Source of the DNA: Tabrizicola fusiformis
GTDB lineage: Bacteria > Pseudomonadota > Alphaproteobacteria > Rhodobacterales > Rhodobacteraceae
DNA: 64,000 bases
Direction: 5' to 3'
NCBI RefSeq assembly: GCF_013328815.1
Contig: NZ_JABUHN010000002.1
Span: 372,001 to 436,000 of the forward strand
Part shown: piece by piece, positions 19,794 to 29,839 of the stretch
Position numbering within the stretch: the stretch's first letter is position 1
Layout: each line of letters begins with the position of its first letter
The notes under the pieces: generated by a model
Database searches by the model: none
What the model was told of the DNA's origin: nothing
Seen by the model: the letters and a program-made list of their open reading frames with translations, nothing else
Made by a program: the position numbers and the translations under genes

Positions 19794-20984
19794 TCAGCGG
19801 AACTTCACGGTTTCATACTTGCCGTCCTTGACGACAAATTCGCGGTAGCGGCCCGCGGATTCGCCGGGTCCGATCAGTTCGACCCCGGTGGCGCCTTCAT
19901 AGTCGATGTCGGTGCCCGCCGCGATCAGTTCCAGCGCCTTGGCGAGTTCGCCCGCATAGACCTTTTCGCCCGGAGCATTGGCGACATCCATCACCTTTTC
20001 CTTGTAGACCTTGGAGTCGGTGGTGCCCGCAGCCGCCATCGCCAGCATGATCAGCGCCGCAGCGTCATAGCTTTCCGCAGCATAGGCGCCCGAACCGTCG
20101 AAGGACGGGTTCGCCGCCTTGCCGGTTTCGATCAGGTAGTTCATACCCTGCGCGTCCGAGTTGGCGTGCTGGCCGTAAGAGCCGTCAAGCGCCGGGCCGA
20201 TGGTTTTGGGAAGGTTCTCGCCGACCATGCCACCCGGCAGGCCGAAGGTGCTGAACGCGCCGCTGTCGAGCGAGGCCTGGATGATGCCCTTGCCACCCTG
20301 ATCGAGATAGCCGGCCACGACCAGAAGGTCGCCGCCCGCCGCAGCCAGCGCCGCCACTTCGGCCGAGTAATCGGCCTTGCCGTCGTCATGGCTGGCGTTG
20401 ATGGTCACGGTGCCGCCCTTGGCGATGAAGGCATTGGCGATGGATTCGGCCAGACCCTTGCCGTAATCGGTGTTGGAATAGGACAGCGCGATCGACTTCA
20501 CGCCATGCTCTTGCAGCACGTCCGCCATCACTTCGCCTTCGCGGGCGTCCGAGGGGGCGGTGCGGAAGAAGAGGCCGTCATCGGGGTCGGCCGACAGTGC
20601 GGGCGAGGTGGCCGAGGGCGACACCATCACGATGCCGTTGGGCATGGCAACGTTGGTCAGCACGGCACGGGTCACGCCCGAGCAGTCGCCGCCGATGATG
20701 CCCTTGACCCCTTCGGCGGTGATCAGGCGTTCCGCGGCGGCGGTCGCCGCAGCCGAATCGGCGCAGGTCGAGTCGCCGCGCACGGAAACGAAATTCCAGC
20801 CATTCGGCGCCTTGCCCGAGGCATTCACCTCGGCCATCGCATTTTCCGCAGCAGCGGCCATGTGGCCGGTCAGAGATTCAATCGGGCCGGTGAAGCCGAT
20901 CAGGATGCCGAGCTTGACGTCTTCAGCCGAAGCAGCACCGACCATCGCCAGCGTGGCTGCCGAGGCCATGAGCATTTTTTTCAT
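19794..20984 (-). CDS. livK: Branched-chain amino acid ABC transporter substrate-binding protein
   Basis: Periplasmic binding protein of the importer, 396 residues. The signal peptide is MKKMLMASAATLAMVGAASA with cleavage expected before EDVKLG. The mature start VKLGILIGFTGPIESL is typical of type I periplasmic amino acid-binding proteins. The ATG at 20984 is preferred over an upstream one because it begins the signal peptide and GGGAGA lies before it. It is first in the liv operon, as expected for the most abundant subunit. The true ligand is not determined by the sequence. Confidence 0.9.
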   Translation of the reverse strand: MKKMLMASAATLAMVGAASAEDVKLGILIGFTGPIESLTGHMAAAAENAMAEVNASGKAPNGWNFVSVRGDSTCADSAAATAAAERLITAEGVKGIIGGDCSGVTRAVLTNVAMPNGIVMVSPSATSPALSADPDDGLFFRTAPSDAREGEVMADVLQEHGVKSIALSYSNTDYGKGLAESIANAFIAKGGTVTINASHDDGKADYSAEVAALAAAGGDLLVVAGYLDQGGKGIIQASLDSGAFSTFGLPGGMVGENLPKTIGPALDGSYGQHANSDAQGMNYLIETGKAANPSFDGSGAYAAESYDAAALIMLAMAAAGTTDSKVYKEKVMDVANAPGEKVYAGELAKALELIAAGTDIDYEGATGVELIGPGESAGRYREFVVKDGKYETVKFR

Positions 20985-21184
20985 TGGTAGTCTCCCTGTT
21001 TGGATCGTGATCCTGCGCGAGAGCCTAGTGCGGCCCGAAACAAAAGGAAAGGGTGTGGCAGGGGCCGGAAAACGGGTTGCGGAAGGCGGCGGCGCCTTCC
21101 CTGGCGTCACCTTTGGGGCGGGCCATGCTGGACGATGCGGCCATCCGTCGGCACAATTGCGCCATTGCCAAAGCGGAGGAGCCG

Positions 21185-22288
21185 ATGCGCTTTGCCCTTG
21201 TTACCGTTCTTGGCCTTTTGCCGGGCCCGCTTGCCGCGACCGTGGTCGAAACCTCGGCCGGGCCGATGCAGATCACGCCGCTGCTGACCGGGCTGGAAGA
21301 GCCTTGGGCGGTGGATGTCCTGCCTGATGGCCGGTTTCTGGTGACCGAGCGTGATGCCGCGCGGCTGTGGCTGATCACGGGTGCGGCGCGGCAGCCGGTG
21401 TCCGGCCTGCCTGCGGTCTTTGTCGGCGGGCAGGGCGGGCTGCTCGATGTCATGGTGCCGCGCGACTTTGCCAGCAGCCGCGTGATCTGGCTGGGCTATG
21501 CGGCCTCACTTGGGATCGGGGCGGAATCGGCCTTTGGTTTTGGGCACTTGTCCCCGGACGGCACCCGGCTGGAAGGGTTCAGGCAGGTCTTTTCGGGCGG
21601 GCCGATGCCGGGCAGCCGCCACTTCGGTCTGCGTCTGGTCGAGGCGCCTGATGGCACGATCTTCGCCGGTTTTGGTGAGCGGGGGACCGGACCCGGCGGA
21701 ATGCAGGCGCAATACCTGAACCGGGCCGAGGGCAAGGTGATCCATGTCCGGCCCGATGGCAGCCCGGCCACTGAGTTGCCGGGCGCCCTGCCGGGGGTAT
21801 TCTCGCTGGGCCACCGTAATCCGCAGGGGGCGGCGCTGGCGCCCGATGGCACCCTTTTGCTGGTCGAACATGGGCCGCAGGGCGGCGATGAGCTGAACCG
21901 GGTGGAAGCGGGCCGCAACTATGGCTGGCCGGTGATCACCTGGGGCGAGCAATATGGCGGCGGCCCGATTGGCGAGGGCGGCTCCAAAGAGGGCATGGAG
22001 CAGCCGCTGCATTACTGGGTGCCCTCGATCGCGCCTTCGGGGCTGATGGTCTATTCCGGGCGTCTGGTGCCGGACTGGGCGGGGGATATCTTCACCGGCT
22101 CGCTGAAAAGCGATTTCATTTCGCGGCTGGACCCGGACATCCCCGCCCCGACCGGCTATGCCGAGGAACGCATCGTGGCGCCGGAAACCGGCCGGGTGCG
22201 CGATGTGATCGAGGCGCCGGACGGCGCGATCTGGTTCCTCTCGGTCGAGGATGGCACGCTGTATCGGATGGCGCCGGAAGGGCATTAG
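21185..22288 (+). CDS. PQQ-dependent sugar (aldose) dehydrogenase, GSDH family
   Basis: A 367-residue periplasmic oxidoreductase expected to oxidise aldose sugars with bound PQQ. It opens with a signal peptide (MRFALVTVLGLLPGPLAAT). The beta-propeller carries family motifs: GLEEPWAVDVLPDG, GHRNPQG, LVEHGPQGGDELN and NYGWPVITWG. Final propeller blades include GDIFTGSLKSDF. GGAGGAG just upstream supports the ATG at 21185. It diverges from livK and overlaps the end of the convergent M15 peptidase gene by 4 bases. No PQQ biosynthesis genes are seen nearby. Confidence 0.87.
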   Translation: MRFALVTVLGLLPGPLAATVVETSAGPMQITPLLTGLEEPWAVDVLPDGRFLVTERDAARLWLITGAARQPVSGLPAVFVGGQGGLLDVMVPRDFASSRVIWLGYAASLGIGAESAFGFGHLSPDGTRLEGFRQVFSGGPMPGSRHFGLRLVEAPDGTIFAGFGERGTGPGGMQAQYLNRAEGKVIHVRPDGSPATELPGALPGVFSLGHRNPQGAALAPDGTLLLVEHGPQGGDELNRVEAGRNYGWPVITWGEQYGGGPIGEGGSKEGMEQPLHYWVPSIAPSGLMVYSGRLVPDWAGDIFTGSLKSDFISRLDPDIPAPTGYAEERIVAPETGRVRDVIEAPDGAIWFLSVEDGTLYRMAPEGH

Positions 22289-23001
22289 CGCACCGGGAAA
22301 TCCTGCGGCGGGGCGGCAGGCGTGGCGATATGCCGGAAGTGCCACCATTCTGCCTGATAGCCGGCAAAACCCTCTGCCTCCATGGCGCGGGTCAGGGTGG
22401 CGCGGTTGGCGCTGGCTTCGGCGCCGACATCGGCGCCAAGGGCCGAAAGCGGCGAGAAACAGTCAAAGCTGGTGCCCATGTCCAGCGGGCTTTCCGCCGG
22501 GCGGCTCGCAAGCGGGCCATCGCAGCGCAATCCGGGGCGGGCCTGCGGCGGGGGAGGGGCGGAACCCGCAGGGATCAGGCCCAGATCCACCGCGATGCCC
22601 AGCGAATGGCCCGAGCGCCGGGCGATATAACCCTGCGGGATCAGGGTGTTGCGGGGCAGGCCGGGGTGAAAGGCCGCCGACAGGTCGGGGCCTTGCCCGC
22701 CCTCTGCCCATTCGGCAAAACGGTCAACCGCAGAGGTGGGCCGGTAGCAATCCCAGACGATCAGGCCCAGCCCCTCTGCCGCCAGCCGCGCCTGAACCCG
22801 CACCAGCGCCTCTGCCACCGGGGTCAGCAGCAGGCATTCGGCGACCTCATAGCCCGGCAGCGGCGCGCCGGTGAAGTTGAAGGCGCGGGCATAGCGGATG
22901 TCCTGCGCGATGCCGGGGGCAAGGTCGGACAGCCTGCTCCAGCCCTCGGGCAGGGCCGCCGCCGGAGAGGCCAGCAACAGAGACAGAACCGCAGCCCTCA
23001 T
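22285..23001 (-). CDS. M15-family D-Ala-D-Ala dipeptidase (VanX-like)
   Basis: A predicted zinc dipeptidase of 238 residues that would cleave D-Ala-D-Ala or a related peptidoglycan dipeptide. It has a signal peptide (AVLSLLLASPAAALPE), suggesting a periplasmic location. Family residues are present: DCYRP (conserved Arg), SGHSLGIAVD (Zn-binding His and Asp), DMGTSFD and EWWHFRH (catalytic Glu and Zn-binding His). Its ATG overlaps the TGA of the caspase-like gene (ATGA), so the two are translationally coupled. No van resistance genes accompany it; a role in peptidoglycan turnover is more likely than vancomycin resistance. Confidence 0.85.
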   Translation of the reverse strand: MRAAVLSLLLASPAAALPEGWSRLSDLAPGIAQDIRYARAFNFTGAPLPGYEVAECLLLTPVAEALVRVQARLAAEGLGLIVWDCYRPTSAVDRFAEWAEGGQGPDLSAAFHPGLPRNTLIPQGYIARRSGHSLGIAVDLGLIPAGSAPPPPQARPGLRCDGPLASRPAESPLDMGTSFDCFSPLSALGADVGAEASANRATLTRAMEAEGFAGYQAEWWHFRHIATPAAPPQDFPVR

Positions 23002-24245
23002 TCCCGCGCGATGCCGTTGGATGAAACCCAGCCCTGTTGCCCGTCGATCTGCACCAGACACCAGTCGTATTTGCCGCCGCCCGGATCGGGCGGGCGGCAC
23101 TCGGCCACCTGCAAGCCGCCGGTGCCCGCCGGGATGCGGAACAGGATGGTGTGCATGGTGCCGGGGCCGGAGCGGGCATTGACATAGCCGTCCGACACGC
23201 CGCGCTTGACCGCCCAGAGCGGCACCTTGGGCACCAGCGACAATTGCTGTTGCTGTGCCGCGGGGGCGGCGGGGGCCGCGCCTTCAAGTCGCTCCGCCTC
23301 GGCAAGGGCGGCATGTTGCAGCGGCGCGCAGGCGGCATGGGTTTCCGCAAAGGCCCGCAGCGCCGCGGCGTTGCCCAGCGACGAGACCGGCCCCCAATCG
23401 GCTGCCGCCGCCGCACAGGCGGGGTTGCCCTTGGGCGCCACGACCGCATCATCCAGCGGCGCCGCACTGCGGGTAGCGGTGATCGCCAGCGCGTAATCCC
23501 CTGTCAGTTCGTCATAATAGGCCGGGCGCTGTTTGTGGCCGATGGCCGAAGCCGTCGCCTCGACCTCGCCACGCAACAGCCGCGCCACCTCGGGCAGCGT
23601 CAGGTCAGGCCGCGCCAGCAAGGGCAGCAGCGCCCGGGTAAAGACCGAATTGGGGTTGCTGTCGCCCGCCCCCAGCCCATCCAGCGCAGTTTGCCCCGCA
23701 CCTGCCGAAAACAGGATGAAAGCCCCCTCGGGTGCCGCAATCGGCGCCAGCCCGCGCGCCGACCCCGCCGAACGGGTGCCCTCTGCAGGAAAGGGATTGT
23801 CGCGGCAGGCATCCAGAATCATCACCGAAATCGCGGCACCCCGCCCTTGCAGCGTGGCCAGCACATCATCGGCGGCAAGGCTTTCGGCGGTCAGGAACGC
23901 CTCATCCCCCGGTTTTGCGGCGGGGGCATCGGCGGGCAGCAGGTAATTGCGGCCAGCAATCTCGACGCCGTGGCCCGCGAAATAGAACAGCGCCTCATCC
24001 CCCGGGGCAATCCGCGCTGCCATGTCTGAGACGGCCCGTGTCATGTCACGCCGTCCGGCATCGGTCAGCAAGGTTACCTGAAAGCCCTGCGCCGTCAGTG
24101 CCGCCGACACCGCCTGCGCATCGTTGCGGGCCTTTTGCAGGCCGGGCAGGCTTTCATAAGCATCATTGCCGACGACCAGCGCCCAACGCTCGGCTGCGGC
24201 AGGGCCGGCCAGCATCAGCAACAGAAGTGCAACAATCCGACCCAT
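22998..24245 (-). CDS. Caspase-family (C14) peptidase with C-terminal SH3 domain
   Basis: A 415-residue predicted secreted metacaspase-like protease. A signal peptide (VALLLLMLAGPAAAERW) precedes the caspase fold at about 20-245, which begins ALVVGNDAYESLPGL. The catalytic His is in FYFAGHGVEI and the catalytic Cys in ILDACRDNPF. A low-complexity Ala/Gln linker leads to an SH3b-like domain at about 335-415 (VNARSGPGTMHTIL ... GWVSSNGI), of the type that binds peptidoglycan. The start at 24245 is chosen for the signal peptide; the frame is open further upstream without a plausible leader. It is coupled by ATGA to the VanX-like gene. The substrate is unknown. Confidence 0.85.
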   Translation of the reverse strand: MGRIVALLLLMLAGPAAAERWALVVGNDAYESLPGLQKARNDAQAVSAALTAQGFQVTLLTDAGRRDMTRAVSDMAARIAPGDEALFYFAGHGVEIAGRNYLLPADAPAAKPGDEAFLTAESLAADDVLATLQGRGAAISVMILDACRDNPFPAEGTRSAGSARGLAPIAAPEGAFILFSAGAGQTALDGLGAGDSNPNSVFTRALLPLLARPDLTLPEVARLLRGEVEATASAIGHKQRPAYYDELTGDYALAITATRSAAPLDDAVVAPKGNPACAAAAADWGPVSSLGNAAALRAFAETHAACAPLQHAALAEAERLEGAAPAAPAAQQQQLSLVPKVPLWAVKRGVSDGYVNARSGPGTMHTILFRIPAGTGGLQVAECRPPDPGGGKYDWCLVQIDGQQGWVSSNGIARE

Positions 24246-24413
24246 GACCGCCCCTTTTGGCCAGCCTAGCACCGGGCCGCCGGCAGGCAAGCCAGATCGG
24301 CAACCGCCGGGGTCATCGGTCCTCAACGGCAAACCCTGCCGGACAGGCCAGTGTAGACAGGGGGGCGGGTCAGGCGTAGGTTTGGGGCACTGCACAAAAA
24401 CGAGGGACACAAG

Positions 24414-24803
24414 ATGACCGCAGTTGACGCAGTTAAATCCGCCTATCGCAACTACATCACCTTCTCGGGCCGGGCGATCCGATCCGAGTATTGGTGGTTC
24501 ATGCTGTTCCAGATCGTTGTTTCGATCCTCATCGCCGTGCTTGAGGGCGGCGGTTCGGGCCATATGGGGGGCGGCGAGATGGGGTATTCGTATAACGCCG
24601 GACCGATCGGGATTGTCTGGTCGCTGGTCAATCTGCTGCCCGGCATCGGTCTGGGCATTCGTCGCCTGCACGATCTGGACAAATCGGGCTGGTGGCTCTT
24701 GATTGCGCTGGTGCCGCTGATCGGGGCCATCGTGCTGATCGTGTGGTTCGCAACCAAGGGCACCACCGGGCCGAACCGCTTCGGCGCCGACAAACTTGCC
24801 TGA
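24414..24803 (+). CDS. DUF805 family membrane protein
   Basis: A 129-residue integral membrane protein of the DUF805 family, whose function is not known. The family hallmark FSGRAIRSEYWWFMLFQ follows a short amphipathic N-terminus, and RRLHDLDKSGWW lies before the last helix pair. Three to four hydrophobic segments are visible, and the C-terminal WFATKGTTGPNRFG is typical. It diverges from the caspase-like gene and ends 18 bases from the convergent regulator. Confidence 0.85.
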   Translation: MTAVDAVKSAYRNYITFSGRAIRSEYWWFMLFQIVVSILIAVLEGGGSGHMGGGEMGYSYNAGPIGIVWSLVNLLPGIGLGIRRLHDLDKSGWWLLIALVPLIGAIVLIVWFATKGTTGPNRFGADKLA

Positions 24804-24821
24804 GAAGGCTGGCCCGAAAGA

Positions 24822-25853
24822 TCAGATCGACAGCCGCACCCCGATACCCGGGCCGGGCACCCCTTGGGTGCCCCGCTCGCGGTAGGGCGTGGTGTTGTAA
24901 TGGCTGCGGTAGCATTTCGAGAAATGCGACGGGCTGGCAAAGCCGCAGGCCAAGGCGACGTTGATCACGCTCATATCGGTCTGCATCAACAGGTTGCGCG
25001 CCTTTTGCAGCCGCAGTTCCATGTAATAGCGCTTGGGGCTGCGGTTCAGATAGCGGCGGAACAGCCGTTCAAGCTGCCGGGTGGACATGCCCACCTCTTC
25101 AGCCAGATCGGCGGGCGACATCGGATCTTCGATGTTGCCCTCCATCATCTGGATGACTTGGCTCAACTTCGGATGCCGCACTCCGATCCGGGTCGGGATC
25201 GACAGGCGCTGGGTGTCCTGATCGGTGCGGATCGAAGAATAGATCAACTGGTCGGCGACGGTGTTGGCGGTATCCTCGCCCTGATCGGCGGCAATCACCT
25301 TGAGCATCAGGTCCAAAGACGAGGTGCCCCCCGCGCTGGACCAGCGGTTGCCGTCCATCACGAAAACCGATTTCGTCAGCTTGACCTTCTCGAATTCCTC
25401 CAGAAAGCCGTCCTGATTTTCCCAGTGAATCGTGGCCTTCTTGCCGTCGAGAAGCCCGGCCTTGGCCACGGCATAGGCGCCCGTGCAAAGCCCGCCGATG
25501 GTGACCCCGCGCCGCGCCTCGCGCCGCAGCCAGTTCAGCACACCCCGGGTGGTGGATTTCTGCACGTCGATGCCGCCGCAGACCAGCACGGTGTCGTCGC
25601 GCTCGATCTCTTCCAGCCCGATGTCCAGCTTGAACGAGGCGCCGTTGGAACAGGTGACATACCCGCCCGTGCCGCCCTCACCGGCCAGCACCCAGCGGTA
25701 GACATCCTTGCCGGCGACCCGGTTTGCGATGCGCAACGGCTCGACCGCGCCGGCAAAGGACAGCATGGTAAAGCGGTCCAAGAGCAGGAAGACAAAGCGG
25801 CGGGAGGTGGCGGCCTTGGCCGTTTGAATGGCCTTGGGCGAGGGGCTGGACAT
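24822..25853 (-). CDS. GlxA-family transcriptional regulator (DJ-1/PfpI-like domain plus AraC HTH)
   Basis: A 343-residue regulator. The N-terminal two thirds form a DJ-1/PfpI-like domain ([22 protein letters not shown]), and [13 protein letters not shown] is the nucleophile-elbow region. The C-terminal 100 residues hold two AraC-type helix-turn-helix motifs ([20 protein letters not shown] and [17 protein letters not shown]). Relatives of this form include GbdR- and CdhR-type regulators of choline, betaine and carnitine catabolism, so a methylated-amine inducer is possible but unproven. It is divergent from the DAHP synthase gene. Confidence 0.85.
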   Translation of the reverse strand: MSSPSPKAIQTAKAATSRRFVFLLLDRFTMLSFAGAVEPLRIANRVAGKDVYRWVLAGEGGTGGYVTCSNGASFKLDIGLEEIERDDTVLVCGGIDVQKSTTRGVLNWLRREARRGVTIGGLCTGAYAVAKAGLLDGKKATIHWENQDGFLEEFEKVKLTKSVFVMDGNRWSSAGGTSSLDLMLKVIAADQGEDTANTVADQLIYSSIRTDQDTQRLSIPTRIGVRHPKLSQVIQMMEGNIEDPMSPADLAEEVGMSTRQLERLFRRYLNRSPKRYYMELRLQKARNLLMQTDMSVINVALACGFASPSHFSKCYRSHYNTTPYRERGTQGVPGPGIGVRLSI

Positions 25854-26008
25854 CTTGCGACCTGATTGTGTCGGATTTGGCGGATGGAAACAGGAAAAAT
25901 TCCCCTCCGCAAGGGGCGCAAGCGGCAAAATGCGTCCTTTCGCCCTTTGCTTTCCGACACCGTTTCCGTATATCGCCCTGCGATACCGCTAACGCAGGGG
26001 AGGAACCC

Positions 26009-27379
26009 ATGACCAAGGGTTGGACGAAGTCGGACTGGCGCGCGAAACCGCGGGTGCAGATGCCCGACTATCCCGATACCGCCGCTTTGGGCGCCGTCGA
26101 GGCGCAACTGGCCAAGTATCCGCCGCTGGTCTTTGCCGGCGAGGCGCGCAAGCTGAAAAAACACCTCGCGCTGGCGGGCGAGGGCAAGGCATTTCTTCTG
26201 CAGGGCGGCGACTGCGCCGAGAGCTTTGCCGAGTTCAGCGCCGACAACATCCGCGACACCTTCCGGGTGATGCTGCAGATGGCGGTGGTGTTGACCTATG
26301 GCGCCAAGGTGCCGGTGATCAAGGTTGGCCGGATGGCCGGGCAATTCGCCAAGCCACGCAGCGCGCCCACCGAGATGATCGGCGGCGTGGAATATCCCAG
26401 CTACCGTGGTGACATCATCAACGGGTTCGAGGCCACGACCGAAGCCCGCATTCCCGATCCGCAGCGGATGCTGCAAGCCTATACGCAGGCTGCGGCATCG
26501 CTCAACCTGCTGCGCGCCTTCTCGACCGGCGGCTTTGCCGATATCCACCGGGTCCACGCCTGGACGCTGGGCTTTGCCGAGCATGACAAGGCCGAGCGCT
26601 ACCGCGAGATTTCCAACCGGATTTCCGACGCGCTGGACTTCATGAACGCCGCCGGGATCAATTCCGACACCGCGCACAGCCTGTCCCAGGTCGAATTCTA
26701 CACCAGCCACGAGGCGCTGCTTCTGGAGTATGAAGAGGCGCTTGCCCGGGTCGATTCGATCACCGGCCAGAATGTGGCAGGCTCCGGTCATATGATTTGG
26801 ATCGGCGACCGCACCCGTCAGGTGGACGGCGCCCATGTCGAATTCTGCCGTGGCGTACTGAACCCGATCGGGCTGAAATGCGGACCGACGACGACGGTGG
26901 ACGACCTCAAGCAGTTGATGGCCAAGCTGAACCCGGCCAATGAGGCGGGCCGCCTGACCCTGATCGCCCGCTTCGGTGCGGGCAAGGTCGGCGACAACCT
27001 GCCGCGACTGATCAAGGCGGTGCAGGAGGAGGGCGCCAATGTCGTCTGGTCCTGCGACCCGATGCACGGCAACACGATCAAGGCGGCCTCCGGCTACAAG
27101 ACCCGTCCGTTTGAAGCGGTGCTGCGCGAAGTGCGTGAGTTCTTCGCCATCCACAAGGCCGAAGGCACCATCCCCGGCGGCGTGCATTTCGAGATGACCG
27201 GGCAGGATGTGACCGAATGCACCGGCGGCCTGCGGGCGGTATCGGACGAAAACCTTGCCGACCGTTACCACACGGCCTGCGACCCGCGGCTGAATGCCAG
27301 CCAGTCGCTGGAACTGGCGTTTCTGGTGGCCGAAGAGCTGCAATCGCAGCGCGAAGAGGCTCGCCGCGTCGCCTTGTAA
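26009..27379 (+). CDS. aroG: Class II 3-deoxy-7-phosphoheptulonate synthase
   Basis: Catalyses condensation of phosphoenolpyruvate and erythrose 4-phosphate, the first step of the shikimate pathway, in the cytosol. The 456-residue length fits the plant/Mycobacterium-like class II enzyme. [12 protein letters not shown] holds the metal-ligand Cys region, [13 protein letters not shown] the substrate-binding stretch, and DPMHGNT and [15 protein letters not shown] complete the active site. AGGGGAGGA precedes the ATG at 26009. A perfect terminator follows, so it is probably monocistronic. Feedback control is not visible. Confidence 0.94.
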   Translation: MTKGWTKSDWRAKPRVQMPDYPDTAALGAVEAQLAKYPPLVFAGEARKLKKHLALAGEGKAFLLQGGDCAESFAEFSADNIRDTFRVMLQMAVVLTYGAKVPVIKVGRMAGQFAKPRSAPTEMIGGVEYPSYRGDIINGFEATTEARIPDPQRMLQAYTQAAASLNLLRAFSTGGFADIHRVHAWTLGFAEHDKAERYREISNRISDALDFMNAAGINSDTAHSLSQVEFYTSHEALLLEYEEALARVDSITGQNVAGSGHMIWIGDRTRQVDGAHVEFCRGVLNPIGLKCGPTTTVDDLKQLMAKLNPANEAGRLTLIARFGAGKVGDNLPRLIKAVQEEGANVVWSCDPMHGNTIKAASGYKTRPFEAVLREVREFFAIHKAEGTIPGGVHFEMTGQDVTECTGGLRAVSDENLADRYHTACDPRLNASQSLELAFLVAEELQSQREEARRVAL

Positions 27380-27393
27380 GCGGCCCGGACAGG

Positions 27394-27421
27394 AAAAGGG
27401 CGGCCCTTGGGCCGCCCTTTT
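27394..27421 (+). terminator. Terminator of the class II DAHP synthase gene
   Basis: A perfect 13-bp stem AAAAGGGCGGCCC/GGGCCGCCCTTTT with a TT loop, 15 bases after the stop codon, ending in a T-tract. Confidence 0.92.
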
Positions 27422-27441
27422 CCTTTGCAACGCCGGGGAAA

Positions 27442-27466
27442 GAAAATTCTTCGCCGAAGAATTTTC
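27442..27466. repeat. AT-rich palindromic repeat, copy 1
   Basis: Arms GAAAATTCTTC and GAAGAATTTTC around a GCC loop. It lies between two convergent genes. The same arms recur at 30360, 34282, 60191 and 60222, with a degenerate form at 44619. Confidence 0.8.
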
Positions 27467-27477
27467 GGTCCCGCCGG

Positions 27478-28122
27478 TCAATCGCGCGAATGGACCAGCC
27501 GCAGATGCGGCATCTGCCGGGGCGGTGGCGGCAGGTAGGGGGCAGCGGGTTCGGCAAGCTGCGGTTCGGGCCGGGCAGCCGGGGCGGCCCCCGCGACCAT
27601 CAGCGCCTCACGCACCAGCCCGGCGATGGCAAAGCGGCGCGGCCCGCGTCCGATGTTGCCTTGGCTTTGCAGACAGCCCAGCGCCAGCGACGGCTCATCC
27701 CGCGATCCGGTCACCGGCAGCAGGATCAGCCGCCCGGTCAGCGGCGGCTTGCCGATGCCCCGCTCGGCCTCAAGCCAAAGCTCCAGCACCGAAGGCACGG
27801 TGAACACCGCTTCCAACGCGTCGGACAGCCGGCGTCGCGCGGCCGGTTCGAAGAGCGCGGACAGCGGCATTCCCCGCACCTCCATGCCCATCAGGTCCAG
27901 GAAGTGCATTCCCGCCAGCCGGAACCGCGCCATCCCCGGCGCGATCCGCTCGATCAGGAACACCTCTTCCAGCGCGCCCGAAAGACCGCGCGGGTCGATC
28001 TCTTCGCGGCGGGGCAGGCGACCGTCGCGGCGCAGCGCCTCCCAATAGGCGCGGGTCTGGGCCAGATGGGGAAAGGACGGGGGCATCGACTTGCGCTCCG
28101 AGCCAAGGAATGTCAGGTCCAT
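27478..28122 (-). CDS. PAS-domain protein (PAS_5 type)
   Basis: A 214-residue protein with a PAS_5-type sensor domain over about residues 15-150 (TRAYWEALRRDGRLPRREEID and ARFRLAGMHFLDLMGMEVRG). The C-terminal 50 residues are Ala/Pro-rich and probably disordered. There is no signal peptide, membrane helix or output domain, so it may act through a partner protein. It is divergent from yicC. The role and ligand are unknown. Confidence 0.72.
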   Translation of the reverse strand: MDLTFLGSERKSMPPSFPHLAQTRAYWEALRRDGRLPRREEIDPRGLSGALEEVFLIERIAPGMARFRLAGMHFLDLMGMEVRGMPLSALFEPAARRRLSDALEAVFTVPSVLELWLEAERGIGKPPLTGRLILLPVTGSRDEPSLALGCLQSQGNIGRGPRRFAIAGLVREALMVAGAAPAARPEPQLAEPAAPYLPPPPRQMPHLRLVHSRD

Positions 28123-28292
28123 TGCGTCCTCCTTCTGTTTGCCGGGCGCCGCGGACGGTCCCCGGGATGCGGGAGGGCCGAAGACTGGTTAACTCTGCCG
28201 CAACACCTGTTACCAACTTCTTAAGGCTACACCCGATGCCGCCGATTTGGCGGAGAATCTTCACAAATGGTAAACATCCCGGGGGATCACCC

Positions 28293-29192
28293 ATGACCAT
28301 CTCGATGACCGGATTTGCCGCCCGCAAGGGGCAGGGGGCGGGCCATTCCTGGGCCTGGGACATCCGCAGCGTGAACGGCAAGGGGCTGGACCTGCGGCTG
28401 CGGGTGCCGGACTGGATCGACGGGCTGGAACTGGCGCTGCGCGGCGAACTGGGCCGTGCCCTGCAGCGTGGCAATGTCAGCCTGACGCTGAAGGTGGCGC
28501 GCGATGGCGCGGGTGAGGGCGCCGAAGGGCTGCGGGTGAACGTGCCGACGCTGGCTTCGGTTCTGGCGGCGCTGGCCGAGGTCGAGGCGGCGGCGATGTC
28601 GGCGGGGGTGACGCTGGCGCAGGCGACGGCGGCGGATGTGCTGGCGGTGCGCGGCGTGCTGGACAGCGCCGCGACCGAGACCGACACCGCCCCGCTGCGC
28701 GCCGCGATCCTTGCCGATCTGCCGCCGCTTCTGGCCGATTTCGCCGCAATGCGCGCGACCGAGGGCGCCGCCCTGAACGCGGTGATCGCGGGCCAGCTTG
28801 ACCAGATCGCCGACCTGACCGCACAGGCCGCCACCGAAGCCGCCGCCCGCCGCGAGACTGCCTCGGCCACGCTGCGCGAGGCGCTTGCGCGCGTGCTGGC
28901 CCATGCCGACGGCGTGGACGAGGCGCGTGTTGCGCAGGAACTGGCGCTGATCGCGGTCAAGAATGACGTGCAGGAAGAGTTGGACCGGCTGGCCGCCCAT
29001 GTCAGCGCCGCCCGCGCCCTTCTGGCCGAAGCGGGCCCGGTGGGCCGCAAGTTCGATTTCCTGATGCAGGAATTCATGCGCGAGGCCAACACGCTCTGTT
29101 CCAAGGCGCAGTCGCTGGCGCTGACCCGGATCGGGCTTGACCTGAAAACGGTCATAGATCAGATGCGCGAACAGGTTCAGAACGTGGAATGA
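28293..29192 (+). CDS. yicC: YicC family protein (putative endoribonuclease)
   Basis: A 299-residue YicC/YloC-type protein; relatives in other bacteria have been reported to act on [16 protein letters not shown] is the invariant N-terminus and supports the start at 28293. The C-terminal motifs [20 protein letters not shown] and a preceding coiled-coil stretch are typical. It sits directly before gmk and overlaps it by 4 bases (ATGA), the usual arrangement for these genes. Confidence 0.9.
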   Translation: MTISMTGFAARKGQGAGHSWAWDIRSVNGKGLDLRLRVPDWIDGLELALRGELGRALQRGNVSLTLKVARDGAGEGAEGLRVNVPTLASVLAALAEVEAAAMSAGVTLAQATAADVLAVRGVLDSAATETDTAPLRAAILADLPPLLADFAAMRATEGAALNAVIAGQLDQIADLTAQAATEAAARRETASATLREALARVLAHADGVDEARVAQELALIAVKNDVQEELDRLAAHVSAARALLAEAGPVGRKFDFLMQEFMREANTLCSKAQSLALTRIGLDLKTVIDQMREQVQNVE

Positions 29193-29839
29193 CCATGGCC
29201 CAAGATCAGACCCGCCGCGGGCTTCTTCTTATCCTTTCCTCGCCGTCCGGCGCGGGCAAATCGACGCTGGCCCGGCGGCTGATGGGATGGGATGCCACCT
29301 TGCGCTTTTCGGTTTCGGCCACCACCCGCAGCCCGCGCCCGGGCGAGGAAGACGGGCGGGAATATTACTTCAAAAGCCGCGAAGCTTTTGAGGACATGGT
29401 GAAAACCGGCCAGATGCTGGAACATGCCGAGGTCTTTGGCAATTATTACGGCAGCCCCCGCGGCCCGGTCGAGGCGGCGATGAAGGCCGGGCGCGATACG
29501 TTGTTCGACATCGACTGGCAGGGCGGGCAGCAGATCAAGCAGCATATGCGCGACGATGTGGTGTCGGTCTTCGTGCTGCCGCCCTCGATTGCCGAACTGG
29601 AGCGCCGCCTGCGCAGCCGGGCGCAGGACAGCGATGAGGTGATCGCCGGGCGCATGGCGAAATCGCAGGCCGAGATCAGCCATTGGGCCGAATATGATTA
29701 TGTGATCGTGAACCGCGACATCGACAGCGCCTTTGCCGAACTGGTCACCATCCTGCAGGCCGAGCGGCTGCGGCGCGACCGTCAGCCCGCGCTGGCCGAT
29801 TTCGTGCGCAACCTGAACCGGGAGTTTGACGCCAGATGA
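29189..29839 (+). CDS. gmk: Guanylate kinase
   Basis: Phosphorylates GMP to GDP with ATP in the cytosol, an essential step in guanine nucleotide supply. The 216 residues include the P-loop [10 protein letters not shown], the GMP-binding segments [19 protein letters not shown] and the [11 protein letters not shown] stretch. The length is usual. It overlaps yicC upstream and the gamma carbonic anhydrase gene downstream by 4 bases each, giving a coupled three-gene unit. Confidence 0.96.
   Translation: MTMAQDQTRRGLLLILSSPSGAGKSTLARRLMGWDATLRFSVSATTRSPRPGEEDGREYYFKSREAFEDMVKTGQMLEHAEVFGNYYGSPRGPVEAAMKAGRDTLFDIDWQGGQQIKQHMRDDVVSVFVLPPSIAELERRLRSRAQDSDEVIAGRMAKSQAEISHWAEYDYVIVNRDIDSAFAELVTILQAERLRRDRQPALADFVRNLNREFDAR

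Noticed and set aside
22285-23001. Vancomycin resistance determinant
   Set aside because: Only a VanX-like dipeptidase is present; VanH, VanA-type ligase and VanRS are absent, and it has a signal peptide.
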